From: Brevibacillus daliensis | GTDB lineage: Bacteria; Bacillota; Bacilli; Brevibacillales; Brevibacillaceae | DNA: 64,000 bases | Assembly: GCF_021245735.1 (NCBI RefSeq) | Contig: NZ_JAJISB010000029.1 | Span: forward strand, 47,687 to 111,686 | Reading direction: 5' to 3' | Part shown: piece after piece, positions 44,228-54,000 of the stretch | How the letters are laid out: each line of letters opens with the position of its first letter | Numbering within the stretch: the stretch's first letter is position 1 | The notes under the pieces: model-generated | Database searches by the model: none | Told to the model about the DNA's origin: nothing | What the model saw: only the letters and a program-made list of their open reading frames with translations | Made by a program: the position numbers and the translations under genes

Positions 44228-46189
44228 TCAAACCCTACGTTTACTAACTCCATTGAAACACCAATGTACGGCAAACAGATGGGACAGCGGAACAATAAGC
44301 AATCCATAAGCCGCAGTCAGAAGTACAATTCCTATCGCATTAGGTCGTTGTAGCATGACAACGATGACCACAAGTATGATCCCCACAAGCAGTTCCTTGG
44401 CCACGCGGCTCTGAAGAATTCGCATCCAAGATCGGCCTGCCAACCGCAATGGGAAGTCACGCTTCGACTGTAATGTTGCTGTGATCAATGCACTGATTGC
44501 AGTAGCAACACTGAAAGCAACCACCAGTGCAATCAGCGAAAGATTCTGCAACCACACAAGGTATGCTGCGAACTGCGCTTGTAGTACGCCCTCTTCGGCA
44601 ATGTAAACAACTTTCAGTTCACCTTTGATGCCACGATCCCGTAGCGCCTGTAAATCAAGACTGTGTCGTTCTAATAATTGTTGCGTAGCAGTTACACCAG
44701 TGAACACTATGTTGTCACTCGAGATCATGGATGTCAAAGTAGAATCATTAAAGGTGTCGTACAGCGAGGGAACGACAGCGAGTAGGATATCATCTCCAAA
44801 GTGGAGACTTTCGCCCCCTCCCCCTTGAGCCACCGGAAGTCGGGATCCCTCGACCGGTTGGAGGAATTGTAATTGTTCGAATAGATTCCCAGAATGCTCC
44901 TCCCTCGACAAAATATCAATCTCTTCTTGAATTTCGTGAACAAGATCTTCTGAAATGTTGTGGTGCGAAACAGGCACTACAACCGGCTTTTTCGCACCCA
45001 TAGTAACTAGGTCAAGCCAACGCTGGTTTACGAAAGAGACGGTGGAGTACTTACCGAAATCAACCGTTGACCACATTTCCTTGGTGTAAGTATAGGAAAG
45101 TGCTACTGCTTCAATCGATTCCGCATCCCTTACCATCTCGCCGATCAATGGCTCCATTCGATCCATTTCGTCAATGTCTGTTGCGAACACAATTGACACT
45201 TGGTCTGCAAGTCCCTTCCACTGTGCCATTTCAGTTGCCTTGGCAGATGATTGTTTATATGTAGACCAAGCAGGAGCAGAAGTAGACACCACTAAAACGA
45301 ACGTTAGCGCCTGAATCACAATCGCCACCGAACGCAAGCTTTTTACAGCCGGTTGTCTAGTGGCAAGCATGACAGCACTTGGCCACGCAAAGGCTGACAT
45401 AATAAGCGCAGCAAGTATGGATATGGCAATAACAACGACTTGAAGACTAATCAGTACTTTGAGGAAGGTACTGACGTACATCCAGCCATGAAAAACACCC
45501 ACATAGCTTGCTGCAACCATAGCTACAGCCCCCGCCGAAACGAGTAACGCCCCACCAAACTCCGTGAGGTCCTGTATCTGAATCCGCATAGTCGGAGACC
45601 CACCAAGAACTCGAAGGGCACGTCCTCGCGCCCTTACTGACAACCAGAACAGCGCTAGCGATGCAAGAATTACAGTAGCAAATCCCCTTTCCAGCACAAC
45701 GAATACAAGACTGTCCAATATTGAGGCATCCCATCGGCCTACCTCCACCCCCGCACCTTTCAGAGTTTCTTCAAAATCATCCAAATTAGCAGTATTCCCA
45801 GTTACGAGGTATAACCCATCAGGATAGGAATTGGCAAGCCGATCTTTGCCAACAATCTTGCCTGTATCGTCGCCGCTAAACCAAGTAAATTCATCGGGCA
45901 GCCCTTTATCGTTGAGCGTAGCAAAAATCTTTCTATCTCCATCGCTGGCAAGATCTGGAGCAATCTTGACCAGACCAAGCCCCAGGCGTGTATCAAGTTC
46001 TTCTAACTTCGAAAACGCTTCAGTGATAGAGAATCCTGATTCGTTGAAGTTAATATTAAGCCTGCTTTCACTTCCAATAGCCTGTGGGAAGTCTCGATCA
46101 TTTAGGTCGGTAATGATTGCGGCCAACAGTGCAAGCAAAGTAAACAATGCTACCGAAACAGCCACTATGATACGTTTATACATATTCAT
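44228..46189 (-). CDS. large ABC permease / bacteriocin-associated membrane protein
   Basis: A 653-residue membrane protein. A transmembrane segment at residues 8-26 is followed by an external domain, then groups of segments near 160-285, another external domain (about 310-510) and a final group (about 545-640). This layout matches permeases of the bacteriocin-associated integral membrane family that pair with lactococcin-972-type exporter ATPases. The gene appears richer in G+C than the flanking genes, which suggests transfer. It is the last gene of a unit with a small membrane protein and an ABC ATPase. No bacteriocin precursor is seen beside it. Roles in peptide export or immunity are inferred from family. 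Confidence 0.7.
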   Translation of the reverse strand: MNMYKRIIVAVSVALFTLLALLAAIITDLNDRDFPQAIGSESRLNINFNESGFSITEAFSKLEELDTRLGLGLVKIAPDLASDGDRKIFATLNDKGLPDEFTWFSGDDTGKIVGKDRLANSYPDGLYLVTGNTANLDDFEETLKGAGVEVGRWDASILDSLVFVVLERGFATVILASLALFWLSVRARGRALRVLGGSPTMRIQIQDLTEFGGALLVSAGAVAMVAASYVGVFHGWMYVSTFLKVLISLQVVVIAISILAALIMSAFAWPSAVMLATRQPAVKSLRSVAIVIQALTFVLVVSTSAPAWSTYKQSSAKATEMAQWKGLADQVSIVFATDIDEMDRMEPLIGEMVRDAESIEAVALSYTYTKEMWSTVDFGKYSTVSFVNQRWLDLVTMGAKKPVVVPVSHHNISEDLVHEIQEEIDILSREEHSGNLFEQLQFLQPVEGSRLPVAQGGGGESLHFGDDILLAVVPSLYDTFNDSTLTSMISSDNIVFTGVTATQQLLERHSLDLQALRDRGIKGELKVVYIAEEGVLQAQFAAYLVWLQNLSLIALVVAFSVATAISALITATLQSKRDFPLRLAGRSWMRILQSRVAKELLVGIILVVIVVMLQRPNAIGIVLLTAAYGLLIVPLSHLFAVHWCFNGVSKRRV

Positions 46190-46261
46190 CTCTCTTTTTC
46201 ACCCCTCTTTCTTTTTAAATGCGAGAGACAACGTTTGGGGATAATTAGCTGAAAACCTACG

Positions 46262-46621
46262 CTAGCGCTTCTCCAAATGAACTGGAACCCCAAATCCTTC
46301 GCTATGAGTAAGTAGGTTGTTGATGGCATTACGCTCGGATTTCGACTCATATCTCACCAAGACAAGCCCCCGTTCCTGATTATCTGGACATGGCTTGCCT
46401 ACTTCCACTTTAATCCCATCTCCCAGCTCTTCTATTTCCTTGGCGAAATTTTCGTGATTGTCCAAGGCAACAGTGACCTCTGCAACGGTCGGTAGCTGGT
46501 CGCATGGAGGGTGGGTGTCTTTTGGTGATGCCGTTATCCAACCATTTAAAAACGCAAATGCTCCTACTAACAATAGTAAGCCAACAATGACACTGATAAT
46601 AATCTTAGAAGTTGATTTCAT
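46262..46621 (-). CDS. small membrane-anchored exporter-associated protein
   Basis: A 119-residue protein with an N-terminal membrane anchor (about residues 8-30) and a short external domain with two Cys residues (PPCDQL and GKPCPDN) that could form a disulfide. It sits between the ATPase and permease genes of the exporter unit, with AGGAGG before its ATG, so it is probably an accessory or ligand-sensing part of the same complex. I do not recognise the family. Confidence 0.65.
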   Translation of the reverse strand: MKSTSKIIISVIVGLLLLVGAFAFLNGWITASPKDTHPPCDQLPTVAEVTVALDNHENFAKEIEELGDGIKVEVGKPCPDNQERGLVLVRYESKSERNAINNLLTHSEGFGVPVHLEKR

Positions 46622-46651
46622 AAGTATCCTCCTCGTTAAATATTTTTTTAA

Positions 46652-47305
46652 TTAATGTGATGAACTGTTGGAACCGATCTGATGCATTGCACCGCACGCA
46701 GCAATCATCTCGGAATCATGCGTTGACACGATGACCGTCCGGGCACGCACAGCAAAATCCGCAAGCAATTCGATGACCATCTGCCGGTTAGTTGCATCCA
46801 GTGAAGCAGTTGGCTCATCAACAAACAGGATATTAGCATCCTTGTAAATGGCACGAGACAAAGCAAGTCGCTGTTTCTCGCCTCCACTCAGGTGTCCAGC
46901 CAACTCATTTTCCCTACCTTTTAGACCCGTCTGTTCAAGTGATTGTTTCAACCGTTCTTTGTATCCCGAGAAACGTTTTCCAATGACGCTCGCCTGCATA
47001 GTGACATTGAAGGCAACCGACTCCTCATCCATAATGCCATAATCCTGAAGTACGAATGCCGCGTTATCGCGCCAGAACCGACGTCGTGCCGCGGTGCCGT
47101 ACCTTGTGACATCTTTCCCGTCAATTAAGATGCTTCCTTTATCCACCGGAAGCAACAATCCGAGACAATGTAGGAGTGTGGTTTTTCCAGATCCACTTGC
47201 GCCAACGAGGGCTGTCATAATACCGGGCTTGCAACGAACGGACTCACCGTCAAGCACAAGCCGCCCACCAATTGCTACTGAAATGTCTTTAGCTTCAATT
47301 AACAT
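46652..47305 (-). CDS. ABC transporter ATPase (lactococcin-972-type export group)
   Basis: An ATPase of about 217 residues with Walker A GASGSGKT (35-42), Q-loop LQDYGIMDEESV, signature LSGGEKQ (139-145), Walker B ILFVDEP (159-165) and the switch His in STHD. The Q-loop context QDYGIMDEESV resembles the lactococcin-972 export group. It would energise the permease encoded at 44228. I take the ATG at 47305 as start; in-frame GTG codons lie just upstream. It is probably co-transcribed with the small membrane protein and permease. Confidence 0.85.
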   Translation of the reverse strand: MLIEAKDISVAIGGRLVLDGESVRCKPGIMTALVGASGSGKTTLLHCLGLLLPVDKGSILIDGKDVTRYGTAARRRFWRDNAAFVLQDYGIMDEESVAFNVTMQASVIGKRFSGYKERLKQSLEQTGLKGRENELAGHLSGGEKQRLALSRAIYKDANILFVDEPTASLDATNRQMVIELLADFAVRARTVIVSTHDSEMIAACGAMHQIGSNSSSH

Positions 47306-47535
47306 TTGCACCACCACCTAATTCAACGTCTGTTGAGAACATTACCAGCATAGTGAACATCCCTTTGGTAGTTTGATTCAGGTCTTTCCATCTTTGCGTA
47401 TATAAAGGTTTTTCCATTTATTTCATTCCTTCCAATTCAATAATGAATGGTTCACTGCGAACAATCAGTTTCAATATGTAGTATAGGGCAAAAAAATAAA
47501 CACCATTGAAATGGTGTCTTAACAGAACCTTAATT

Positions 47536-48603
47536 TTAGTAAGGAAATAAAATTTTTATCTTCGTTCCTTTATTTGGCTCACTTTCGACTTTAATCTGTC
47601 CCCCTTGTTTTTCAATAAACTGTTTAGCAATGGACATTCCCAACCCTGACCCGAGATGTGACTTGTCCGTCGTCGTCCCCCGGTAATATTGATTAAATAA
47701 TTGTTGAATTGTTTTATCATCCATTCCGATGCCATCGTCTTTAATTTCTATTAAGGTTGAACCTTCTATTGTTTCTATGGAGACAGTAATCGTTGTTTCA
47801 CGGGGATTATGATAAATAGCATTCATAATGAAATTTTCTAGTGCTCTTTTTAATAATGTCTGATCAAAAGATAATAAAATATCGCCTTCATCCTTGAATT
47901 TTAAATGAATAGGATAGTCATTAGCCATCGGATACTGACGAAGATCTTCCAAAACATTTTTTACAAAAGTGACCAGATTTGTAGTACTTAAATTCAAAGG
48001 AATTTGCATTTTATCAAACTCATAAACACCACCTAAATCATCAATTAACTGCTCCATATATAATGATTTATCTTCAATAATATTAGCAAATTCCTTAATT
48101 TCTTCTTCATCCCATTTATGTTCGGAACGAAGCATGGCTGCATAACCTTTAATGTAAGACAACGGTGTTTTTAAGTCATGTGTCACCCCTGAGGTCCAGT
48201 TCTTCCTTGTTTCATCAAGTTCTTTTCGTTCTTTCTCTGCTGCATTGAGTTGATATGTTAAACCATCAAGCTTTGATTTAAGTTCCAAAAACAGACTAAA
48301 CCTCATCTTATTTAAGGGGAAATCCTTTATTGTATCAGGCATTTTAAAAACCCCAAGTGATAATTGATCAATCCAGCGTATAAAAAAGAAAAGAGGCTTC
48401 CTGATTTGACGGTCGATAACAAGTCCAATCAGAATAAGCATTCCAATGAATAGTAGTGGGAATAAAACATATGTCACCAATCCATTAATTCCTAATGGAA
48501 TGTTCAAAAAGTTAAGGACTGAAAATCCCGTAATAAAAAAAATAGCACCTATGGTCAATAAAATAATTATTAATATCAATGAAATTTTGGTTTCTAATTT
48601 CAT
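47536..48603 (-). CDS. sensor histidine kinase
   Basis: A 355-residue kinase with two transmembrane helices (about 8-30 and 43-65), a short linker, the H-box SGVTHDLKTPLSYIKGY with His142, and the ATP-binding domain with N-box FIMNAIYHNP, DDGIGM and GSGLGMSIAK. The extracytoplasmic loop is very short, as in intramembrane-sensing kinases tied to peptide ABC transporters (BceS-like). Its ATG overlaps the stop of the response-regulator gene by four bases. It probably controls, or senses through, the neighbouring exporter. Confidence 0.92.
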   Translation of the reverse strand: MKLETKISLILIIILLTIGAIFFITGFSVLNFLNIPLGINGLVTYVLFPLLFIGMLILIGLVIDRQIRKPLFFFIRWIDQLSLGVFKMPDTIKDFPLNKMRFSLFLELKSKLDGLTYQLNAAEKERKELDETRKNWTSGVTHDLKTPLSYIKGYAAMLRSEHKWDEEEIKEFANIIEDKSLYMEQLIDDLGGVYEFDKMQIPLNLSTTNLVTFVKNVLEDLRQYPMANDYPIHLKFKDEGDILLSFDQTLLKRALENFIMNAIYHNPRETTITVSIETIEGSTLIEIKDDGIGMDDKTIQQLFNQYYRGTTTDKSHLGSGLGMSIAKQFIEKQGGQIKVESEPNKGTKIKILFPY

Positions 48604-49310
48604 TGGGGACTCCTTTGTTTTTCATTATTTAGCATGTAACCCAATCCCCTCACATTTTTTAAATACTTGGGATGTTTAGGATCTTTTTCAATTTTTTGAC
48701 GCAGACGACTAATATGGACCATAACCGTATTTTCTTTCCCCACAATACTGTAATCTCCCCAAACTTTTTCATATAGATGGTCTACGCTAAAAACCTGATT
48801 GGGATGCTGGCACATGAATTTTAGTAATTGGAACTCCTTGGCTGGGCAATTTACTTCTTTTCCTTCCACAATCAACCTTGCTTGGTCATAATGTAAAACG
48901 AAATGCTCTGTTTGAAATACCTGAGCTATCTCCGGTATTGTTTTCCTTTGACGATGTAGAATGGCTTTGATTCGGGCAGCGACTTCGAGGGGATTAAAAG
49001 GTTTCGTTATATAATCATCGCCACCCATAGAAAAGCCAGTTAATTTGTCAATATCAGTAGTACGTGCTGTTAAAAAGATAATGGGTACATCTGACATTTC
49101 CCTAATTTGTTGACACAAATCGAAACCGTTTGTATCAGGCAACATGACATCGATCAATATTAGATCAATCCTGTGTTCCTGTACCTTTTTCAATGCTTCA
49201 GCACCTGACTCGGCTTGGTATATCTCTTGAAATCCTTCCTTATCTAACAGCCGTTTTAGCATTTTAATTAATCCTACTTCGTCTTCTATAATGAGTATAC
49301 TTTCGTTCAC
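48600..49310 (-). CDS. OmpR-family response regulator
   Basis: A regulator of about 236 residues. The receiver domain has acidic residues IIEDE near the N-terminus, phospho-acceptor Asp54 in LIDVMLP, Thr in FLTAR and Lys in TKPF. The C-terminal winged helix ends in HISRLRQKIEKDPKHPKYL and RGLGYML. The start is probably GTG at 49310, seven bases after AGGAGG; an in-frame upstream extension to 49379 looks non-coding. It is the first gene of the two-component and exporter block. The Tn3-family element lies just upstream and may have cut off the original promoter. Confidence 0.92.
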   Translation of the reverse strand: MNESILIIEDEVGLIKMLKRLLDKEGFQEIYQAESGAEALKKVQEHRIDLILIDVMLPDTNGFDLCQQIREMSDVPIIFLTARTTDIDKLTGFSMGGDDYITKPFNPLEVAARIKAILHRQRKTIPEIAQVFQTEHFVLHYDQARLIVEGKEVNCPAKEFQLLKFMCQHPNQVFSVDHLYEKVWGDYSIVGKENTVMVHISRLRQKIEKDPKHPKYLKNVRGLGYMLNNEKQRSPQ

Positions 49311-49465
49311 ATTTTTCCTCCTCGTGAGTAGGTATCTTATACCAAACATATAACAACCAAAAACCACGGCATTAAACATCTGTCACCTAATGGTTTGAAT
49401 CTATAATAAAAAACCCTTACTGTTTGCTACCTTTATAATTTTTCTCTTTTTGAATTTTATAATTT

Positions 49466-49504
49466 GGGTGTTTTTGCCCATCCCCCCGAAAAGGTGGAAT
49501 AAGG
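49466..49504 (+). repeat. left terminal inverted repeat of the transposon
   Basis: Starts GGGTGTTTTTGCCCATCCCC and continues through CGAAAAGGTGG to AAGG. It is directly preceded by the AATTT target duplication. Confidence 0.9.
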
Positions 49505-49547
49505 AGTACTTCACTAAAAGACTAGGGAAGTACTCCTGAAACATTGC

Positions 49548-52500
49548 TTACTCTGTTTCCGGTATTACGTTTAATTGCGCTAATTCCTGTATGATTGCCT
49601 CCATGTCAACAGACTCTTGTTGTATATTAAACTCGTATCTTCCATAGAAGTTAATATGTTGCCATGCAACTGGGGATATTTTTTTCATAACATCCGAATC
49701 CAGACCCTTTGTTTCTCTGTAAGCCAACATATTAGATAAAATACTAGCATTGTAATAAATAATGCAATTGGAGAGTAAGAGACTGCATTCGCCCCAGATA
49801 TGTTGATCATTTTCATTTTTAAAACGCAATTTTCCAAAATTAGCAAAGGATACTGCTTTGCTTCCCCCCGGTTTAATGCCTTTTGCACATTCCGTCGTAA
49901 AGGTGGAGAATCAATATAATCCAAAAAATATAGACTTCTTATGATGTTATCGTACTCCCATAAAGCACGTTTGGTTTTGTTCTTCCGTGCATAAGCACTT
50001 AACTTACCAATAATAATGCTTTGTGTGGTTGTTTTAACCGCAAGAGATAGCATAATTCGTTGAATATTTTCCCATTCTTCTATAATAAGATTCGTATTTA
50101 TCTTCCGAACTGGCTTTATCAGTTTATCTTCATATTGGCTTGGATGTTTGAATCCGTAAAGAGATTTGTTGAACTTATCGTGAATATCCTTGTAGCGTGG
50201 AGCAAACTGATAGCCAAAAAAGTGAAGAATAGCAAAATTCACTTCGTTGGTCCCATGTGTATCCGTGGAATGCACATCAGGCTGAATATCAGTTGTGTTG
50301 TTAAATAAAATATCAAATACATAATGACTTTCATGCTCATTGGCCCCAATGATTCGGGCGTTAACAGGGATATGGTTGGCTACCATTGTGTAGGAAACAA
50401 TCCCTTTACCAAGGCCAAAGTATTTAGGTGAATGACGGGAATTAATGGTATTGATTCGAGTCTCGGCTTTCTGTCCATCACTACTAGAATGAATCGTCTC
50501 CCCAATGTCATAATGTTTAAAGATTGGAAGTTTGGCTATTGCATTACTAATACAATCATTAGCCTCTTTTAAAGTCTCCGGACGAATAAAGTTATCAGAT
50601 GTGGCAGCCAGTAACGGATAGCTAATATCAGAAATTTCCCCCATTCTCCCTAACCCCATGTTGGTTCCCCAAGCAATCAGACAGGCGACAAGAATTCGAT
50701 TTTCTTTATTCTGTTTGGCATAACGTCCTAAGATGTGCTCAAATGAGTCAAGGAATTGACAGTGCTGTTGAACAAAATGCAAGACACTCCTAATGTTTAT
50801 TTGCTTTAATGTATCGTAGAATGAGTGATTAATAGATTCTGTGTCCCGAGTATAAGGTAATGTCCATCGGGTATGTGAGCCCCGTTTTTTGATTTGAAGA
50901 TGCTCATTTTCCCCAGATGAAATACTCTGGTTAACTTTAGTAATTCGATCTTCTAGTCGCTTCTCAAGCTCCACTAAATGACTATGAATGGGTTGGTTGA
51001 AAATCGTCAGATTAGTATCAGCGATCAACATTTCTTTCTGTTCCCATTGACGATCATTGATCAGGTCGTCCTCAAAACTGCGAAATCGGATACTATCACG
51101 ACAAAAAATATCTCCTGCTTCCAAACGCTTGCGTAGGAGGCGATAGACTAAAAATTCATAGCGGTCTGCTAAAATTGTTTTTTGTTCATAGATATAACGC
51201 TTCACACCATCGGATATGAAACCATTCGGCAAATCATCTGAGTGATATTGTCCTAATGCTTTATTCTTATTAAAAGCAGTTTTCATAAAATTCACAGCTT
51301 TAATTAATGGATCATTTGGTGAAGGAGCTACGAAATCAACCTGCAAAAATATAGGTCTTAAATAACGTTTAAATCGTCGTGCCTGCTGATCAATATGTTC
51401 CCATTGGAAGGCAGTTTCATCATATTTTATATTTGTAGTAATCTGTTTCGCTACGGATTCCAGTTTCTGACGTTCCAGAATTGTAAACGCACGGTCTTGA
51501 ATATCCTTAAAGGGAGTATTGGCAGGAATATGATCATCAGTGAATATTTTAAGCAGTTCCCCTGCTTTTTTCATGTCTTGATTACTCTCTGTATAGCACT
51601 CGTAAACTCGTTCTTTTGCTGCTAATTTAGCTTCATCTGCATAACCTCTTACGCTATATATGAGGGTGTTGATCAGGTTGTCATGCATCCGTTGATAACG
51701 ATGGGATACAAAACAAAACAGATAGACATAAACAATCCATACATTCAGCCGTTTGAGCTTGTAGACAGAGTAGTAACTTACTAACGAAGCATAGTACTTG
51801 ATGCTTTCGTTAGAAACACCTAACTTTGGTAACAGTTCTTGAGCAAGGTAATATAAATGCTGTATTTGTTTACCACGATTCATTTCAAGCTTTATTTCAG
51901 TGGCGCTAAAGTCTTTCGGTTCGTGTTTTAGTAGTGTTATTTCATACAGCCCCGAAGAGTCCTCAAGTAATCGATCTAAGGATTCAATATCAGTCTGTTT
52001 AAGACAATCCTGCATCAATGTGATTAATCGGTTTTGCTCGTGGGTTATTGCCTGTCCTGTCATATCTTGCATAAAACTATAGCCGGGAACAACAATGCAG
52101 TTTTCAGACAAATAATTCATGATTTCTCGAAAAATATAAATAGGCTTACCACAAAACGCTGCAGCCCTTTGAGCCTTCTCCTCCATCTTACGCCGTTCTT
52201 TAGCGCCGCAACTTTGGTAGTTAAATAATTTAAGAATCAATTGTTGTTGTTTTAACCTAGTGGACTTATCAATTGAACTCAGGTCAATAATTTTACTGTT
52301 GTTGAAATGTTCCTTCAGAATATATTGAAGATCCTCTTCTACCTCATGGAGGTCAAATGTAAAAAATAGTTGTTTGGCTTTGAAATAACCCAGTTGTAAA
52401 ACGAAATAAGCCTTAGATTTGACAGAACGCAATGTGTGTAGCAGCTCTTTCTCTGGCTGTGAAAGAGAAAAATAAGAACAGCGATCTTCGTATGAGAAGC

Positions 52501-52585
52501 TTGGTCTGTCATAAATGATCTTTATTTCATCGTCACTAAGAATCTTCAACCGTTTTTGGTTCGTTGTATTATTCTCCATATTCAT
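49548..52585 (-). pseudogene. tnpA: Tn3-family transposase tnpA, one-base frameshift near the 3' end
   Basis: The long reading (52585 to 49685) is a Tn3-family DDE transposase with the N-terminal DUF4158-type region and the catalytic core (HSSSDGQK for the first Asp, STDTHGTNEV for the second). About 60 codons before the expected end the frame is lost, and the correct C-terminus (IWGECSLLLSNCIIYYNA, PVAWQHINFYGRYEF) is found in the next frame, ending at 49548. The shift lies at a run of six G on the minus strand (plus 49864-49869); seven would restore the frame. Its start overlaps the tnpR stop (ATGA). The gene is either inactive or affected by a homopolymer sequencing error. Confidence 0.9.
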
Positions 52586-53208
52586 ATTCCAATCTCAAAT
52601 TCCCTGACTACTTTATAAAATGAGTTCTTTTTCAACCCAAGTAAACGCATGAACTCAACGCCCGTGATCTCTTTATTTTTCCACTTCGGATAGTGAGAAT
52701 CTAATAATTGGTGCTGTTCATGGGAAAGGGTCCGTAAATTAAGCTTTGGTCGTCCCAAATGTTTACCTTGAGATTTGGCGAGTGCTATGCCTTCGGCTTG
52801 GCGCTGTTTGATTTTCTTTCGTTCTTGTTCGGCCACATAAGAGAGAAGGCTTAGAAACTGATCTTCCATTAACTTTCCGATATCTCCCATCTCACTATAT
52901 TTACGACTATCAAACAATGTTTCGTTTTCCAACACGACAATATCTGCTTGAATGTTCCTTGTGATGTGTTTCCATTCGTGGATAATCCCTTCGTAATCCC
53001 TTCCCAATCGATCTAGGGCATCCAGATAAAGGAGATCCCCTTTTCGCAGGATACGCTTCATCGTCTGGTAGCTGGGGCGATTAAAGTCTTTTCCACTTTG
53101 TTTATCAACAAAGATCATTCGCTCTTCGATGCCTAAAGCTAACATTTTTTTCACTTGACGTTCTTCATTTTGATCTGTAGACGAAACGCGAACATAACCG
53201 ATCTTCAC
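52582..53208 (-). CDS. tnpR: TnpR-type serine recombinase (resolvase)
   Basis: A 208-residue serine recombinase. The catalytic Ser is in the N-terminal GYVRVSSTDQNEERQ, YLDALDRLGRD holds active-site Arg residues, and the E-helix is followed by GRPKL and a C-terminal helix-turn-helix (TGVEFMRLLGLKKNSFYKV). It resolves cointegrates made by TnpA at a res site, which should lie in the 200 bases upstream (53209-53417). The GTG start follows GGAGG. Gene order and overlap with tnpA are standard for Tn3 elements. Confidence 0.92.
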   Translation of the reverse strand: MKIGYVRVSSTDQNEERQVKKMLALGIEERMIFVDKQSGKDFNRPSYQTMKRILRKGDLLYLDALDRLGRDYEGIIHEWKHITRNIQADIVVLENETLFDSRKYSEMGDIGKLMEDQFLSLLSYVAEQERKKIKQRQAEGIALAKSQGKHLGRPKLNLRTLSHEQHQLLDSHYPKWKNKEITGVEFMRLLGLKKNSFYKVVREFEIGI

Positions 53209-53417
53209 AACGAACTTCCTCCAGAAGATTTATTTTCTTCTATCATTCTACTATATTTTGTTTCCAAAGGTATGATCAGTTTAATAAACGTTTATAAAAT
53301 GTTTTTCATACATTTTTAAACGCATAAATCAGCCTGTATCAGATAGGTTTTAAAAGTACACCTTTAAGGAGACTTAACAACCGCTTATCTGAAACTTAGT
53401 TGTACCAATGGTTTCAG
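53209..53417. promoter_or_regulatory. probable res recombination site / tnpR promoter region
   Basis: This non-coding stretch between tnpR and an end repeat contains A/T-rich partial palindromes, such as AAACGTTTATAAAATG and GGTATGATCA, of the kind that serve as resolvase subsites. Position, not a defined motif, is the main support. Confidence 0.45.
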
Positions 53418-53455
53418 CCTGTTCGCCTTTTTCAGGGCGTTGGGCAAAAACACCC
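53418..53455 (-). repeat. internal copy of the transposon end
   Basis: Read on the minus strand from 53455 it starts GGGTGTTTTTGCCCA, then diverges (ACGCCCTGAAAAAGG). It is in the orientation of a right end, so 49466-53455 would be a normal 4-kb tnpA-tnpR unit. Confidence 0.8.
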
Positions 53456-53456
53456 C

Positions 53457-53633
53457 ATTAGCATTTGGAATACCGTGTATCTGTCACAAGCTATTGAACA
53501 CTTTAAAGATATGGGAAAATATCAAGAGGAATTGCTTCCACACATCTCACCGTTAGGATGGGAACTAGGAGAATATTCATTTAAAACGGAGGCTTCGAAC
53601 TCCATACATTCCTTGCGTCCACTTAGAAAATAA
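53457..53633 (+). pseudogene. C-terminal fragment of a second Tn3 transposase
   Basis: Directly after the internal end repeat, the plus strand reads ISIWNTVYLSQAIEHF, LLPHISPLGWE and GEYSF, ending SLRPLRK-stop. These are the last 55 or so residues of a Tn3-family TnpA, with a small deletion after GWE. It belongs to an element different from the tnpA at 49548. Confidence 0.85.
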
Positions 53634-53635
53634 AG

Positions 53636-53676
53636 AACCTTGATTTTTCTACTTAGCATAGAAAAATCAAGGTTTT
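53636..53676 (+). terminator. terminator after the tnpA fragment
   Basis: A perfect 16-bp stem (53636-53651 with 53659-53674), core CCTTGATTTTTCT, followed by TTTT. Confidence 0.8.
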
Positions 53677-53692
53677 ACCTTCCATAAAATGT

Positions 53693-53730
53693 CTTAACGT
53701 ATAATATCTGCGTTTTGTCGGTGGTACCCC
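53693..53730 (-). repeat. 38-bp end of a Tn4430/Tn1546-type Tn3 element
   Basis: Read on the minus strand it is 38 bases long, starts GGGGTACCACCGACAAAACG and ends CGTTAAG, the classical start and end of this group's inverted repeats. It is the terminus belonging to the tnpA fragment just before it. Confidence 0.85.
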
Positions 53731-54000
53731 TAATAGCAAAATTTTCCCCTTCTCAAATGTTTCTTTTATGTTAGGAATGATTAATATTATTTTTAAAAGA
53801 ATTGAAGATAGCTAATCGAAAACAATTCCAGAAAAACGCTTATGGTATATGCCTTATCAATATTACGATGAGTTTGTTAGAGGTGTAGTGGATAATTCAA
53901 GTCAATTGTTCCCTAACTCCATTTCAGCAGATTCAAATTTTTCCACTTTAGCAGATTTGCAATGGGCCCGATCGGTGAATAAAGGCTATGATTATAATTC
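53731..54000. other. transposon interior with an unrecognised short ORF
   Basis: A plus-strand reading from 53849 (MPYQYYDEFVRGVVDN) stays open for about 50 codons and then runs antisense into the anti-sigma gene. I cannot name it; it may be debris. Confidence 0.3.

Noticed and set aside
53400..53456. 5' part of the plus-strand ORF that contains a tnpA end
   Set aside because: These codons translate an end repeat; only the part from 53457 resembles TnpA.
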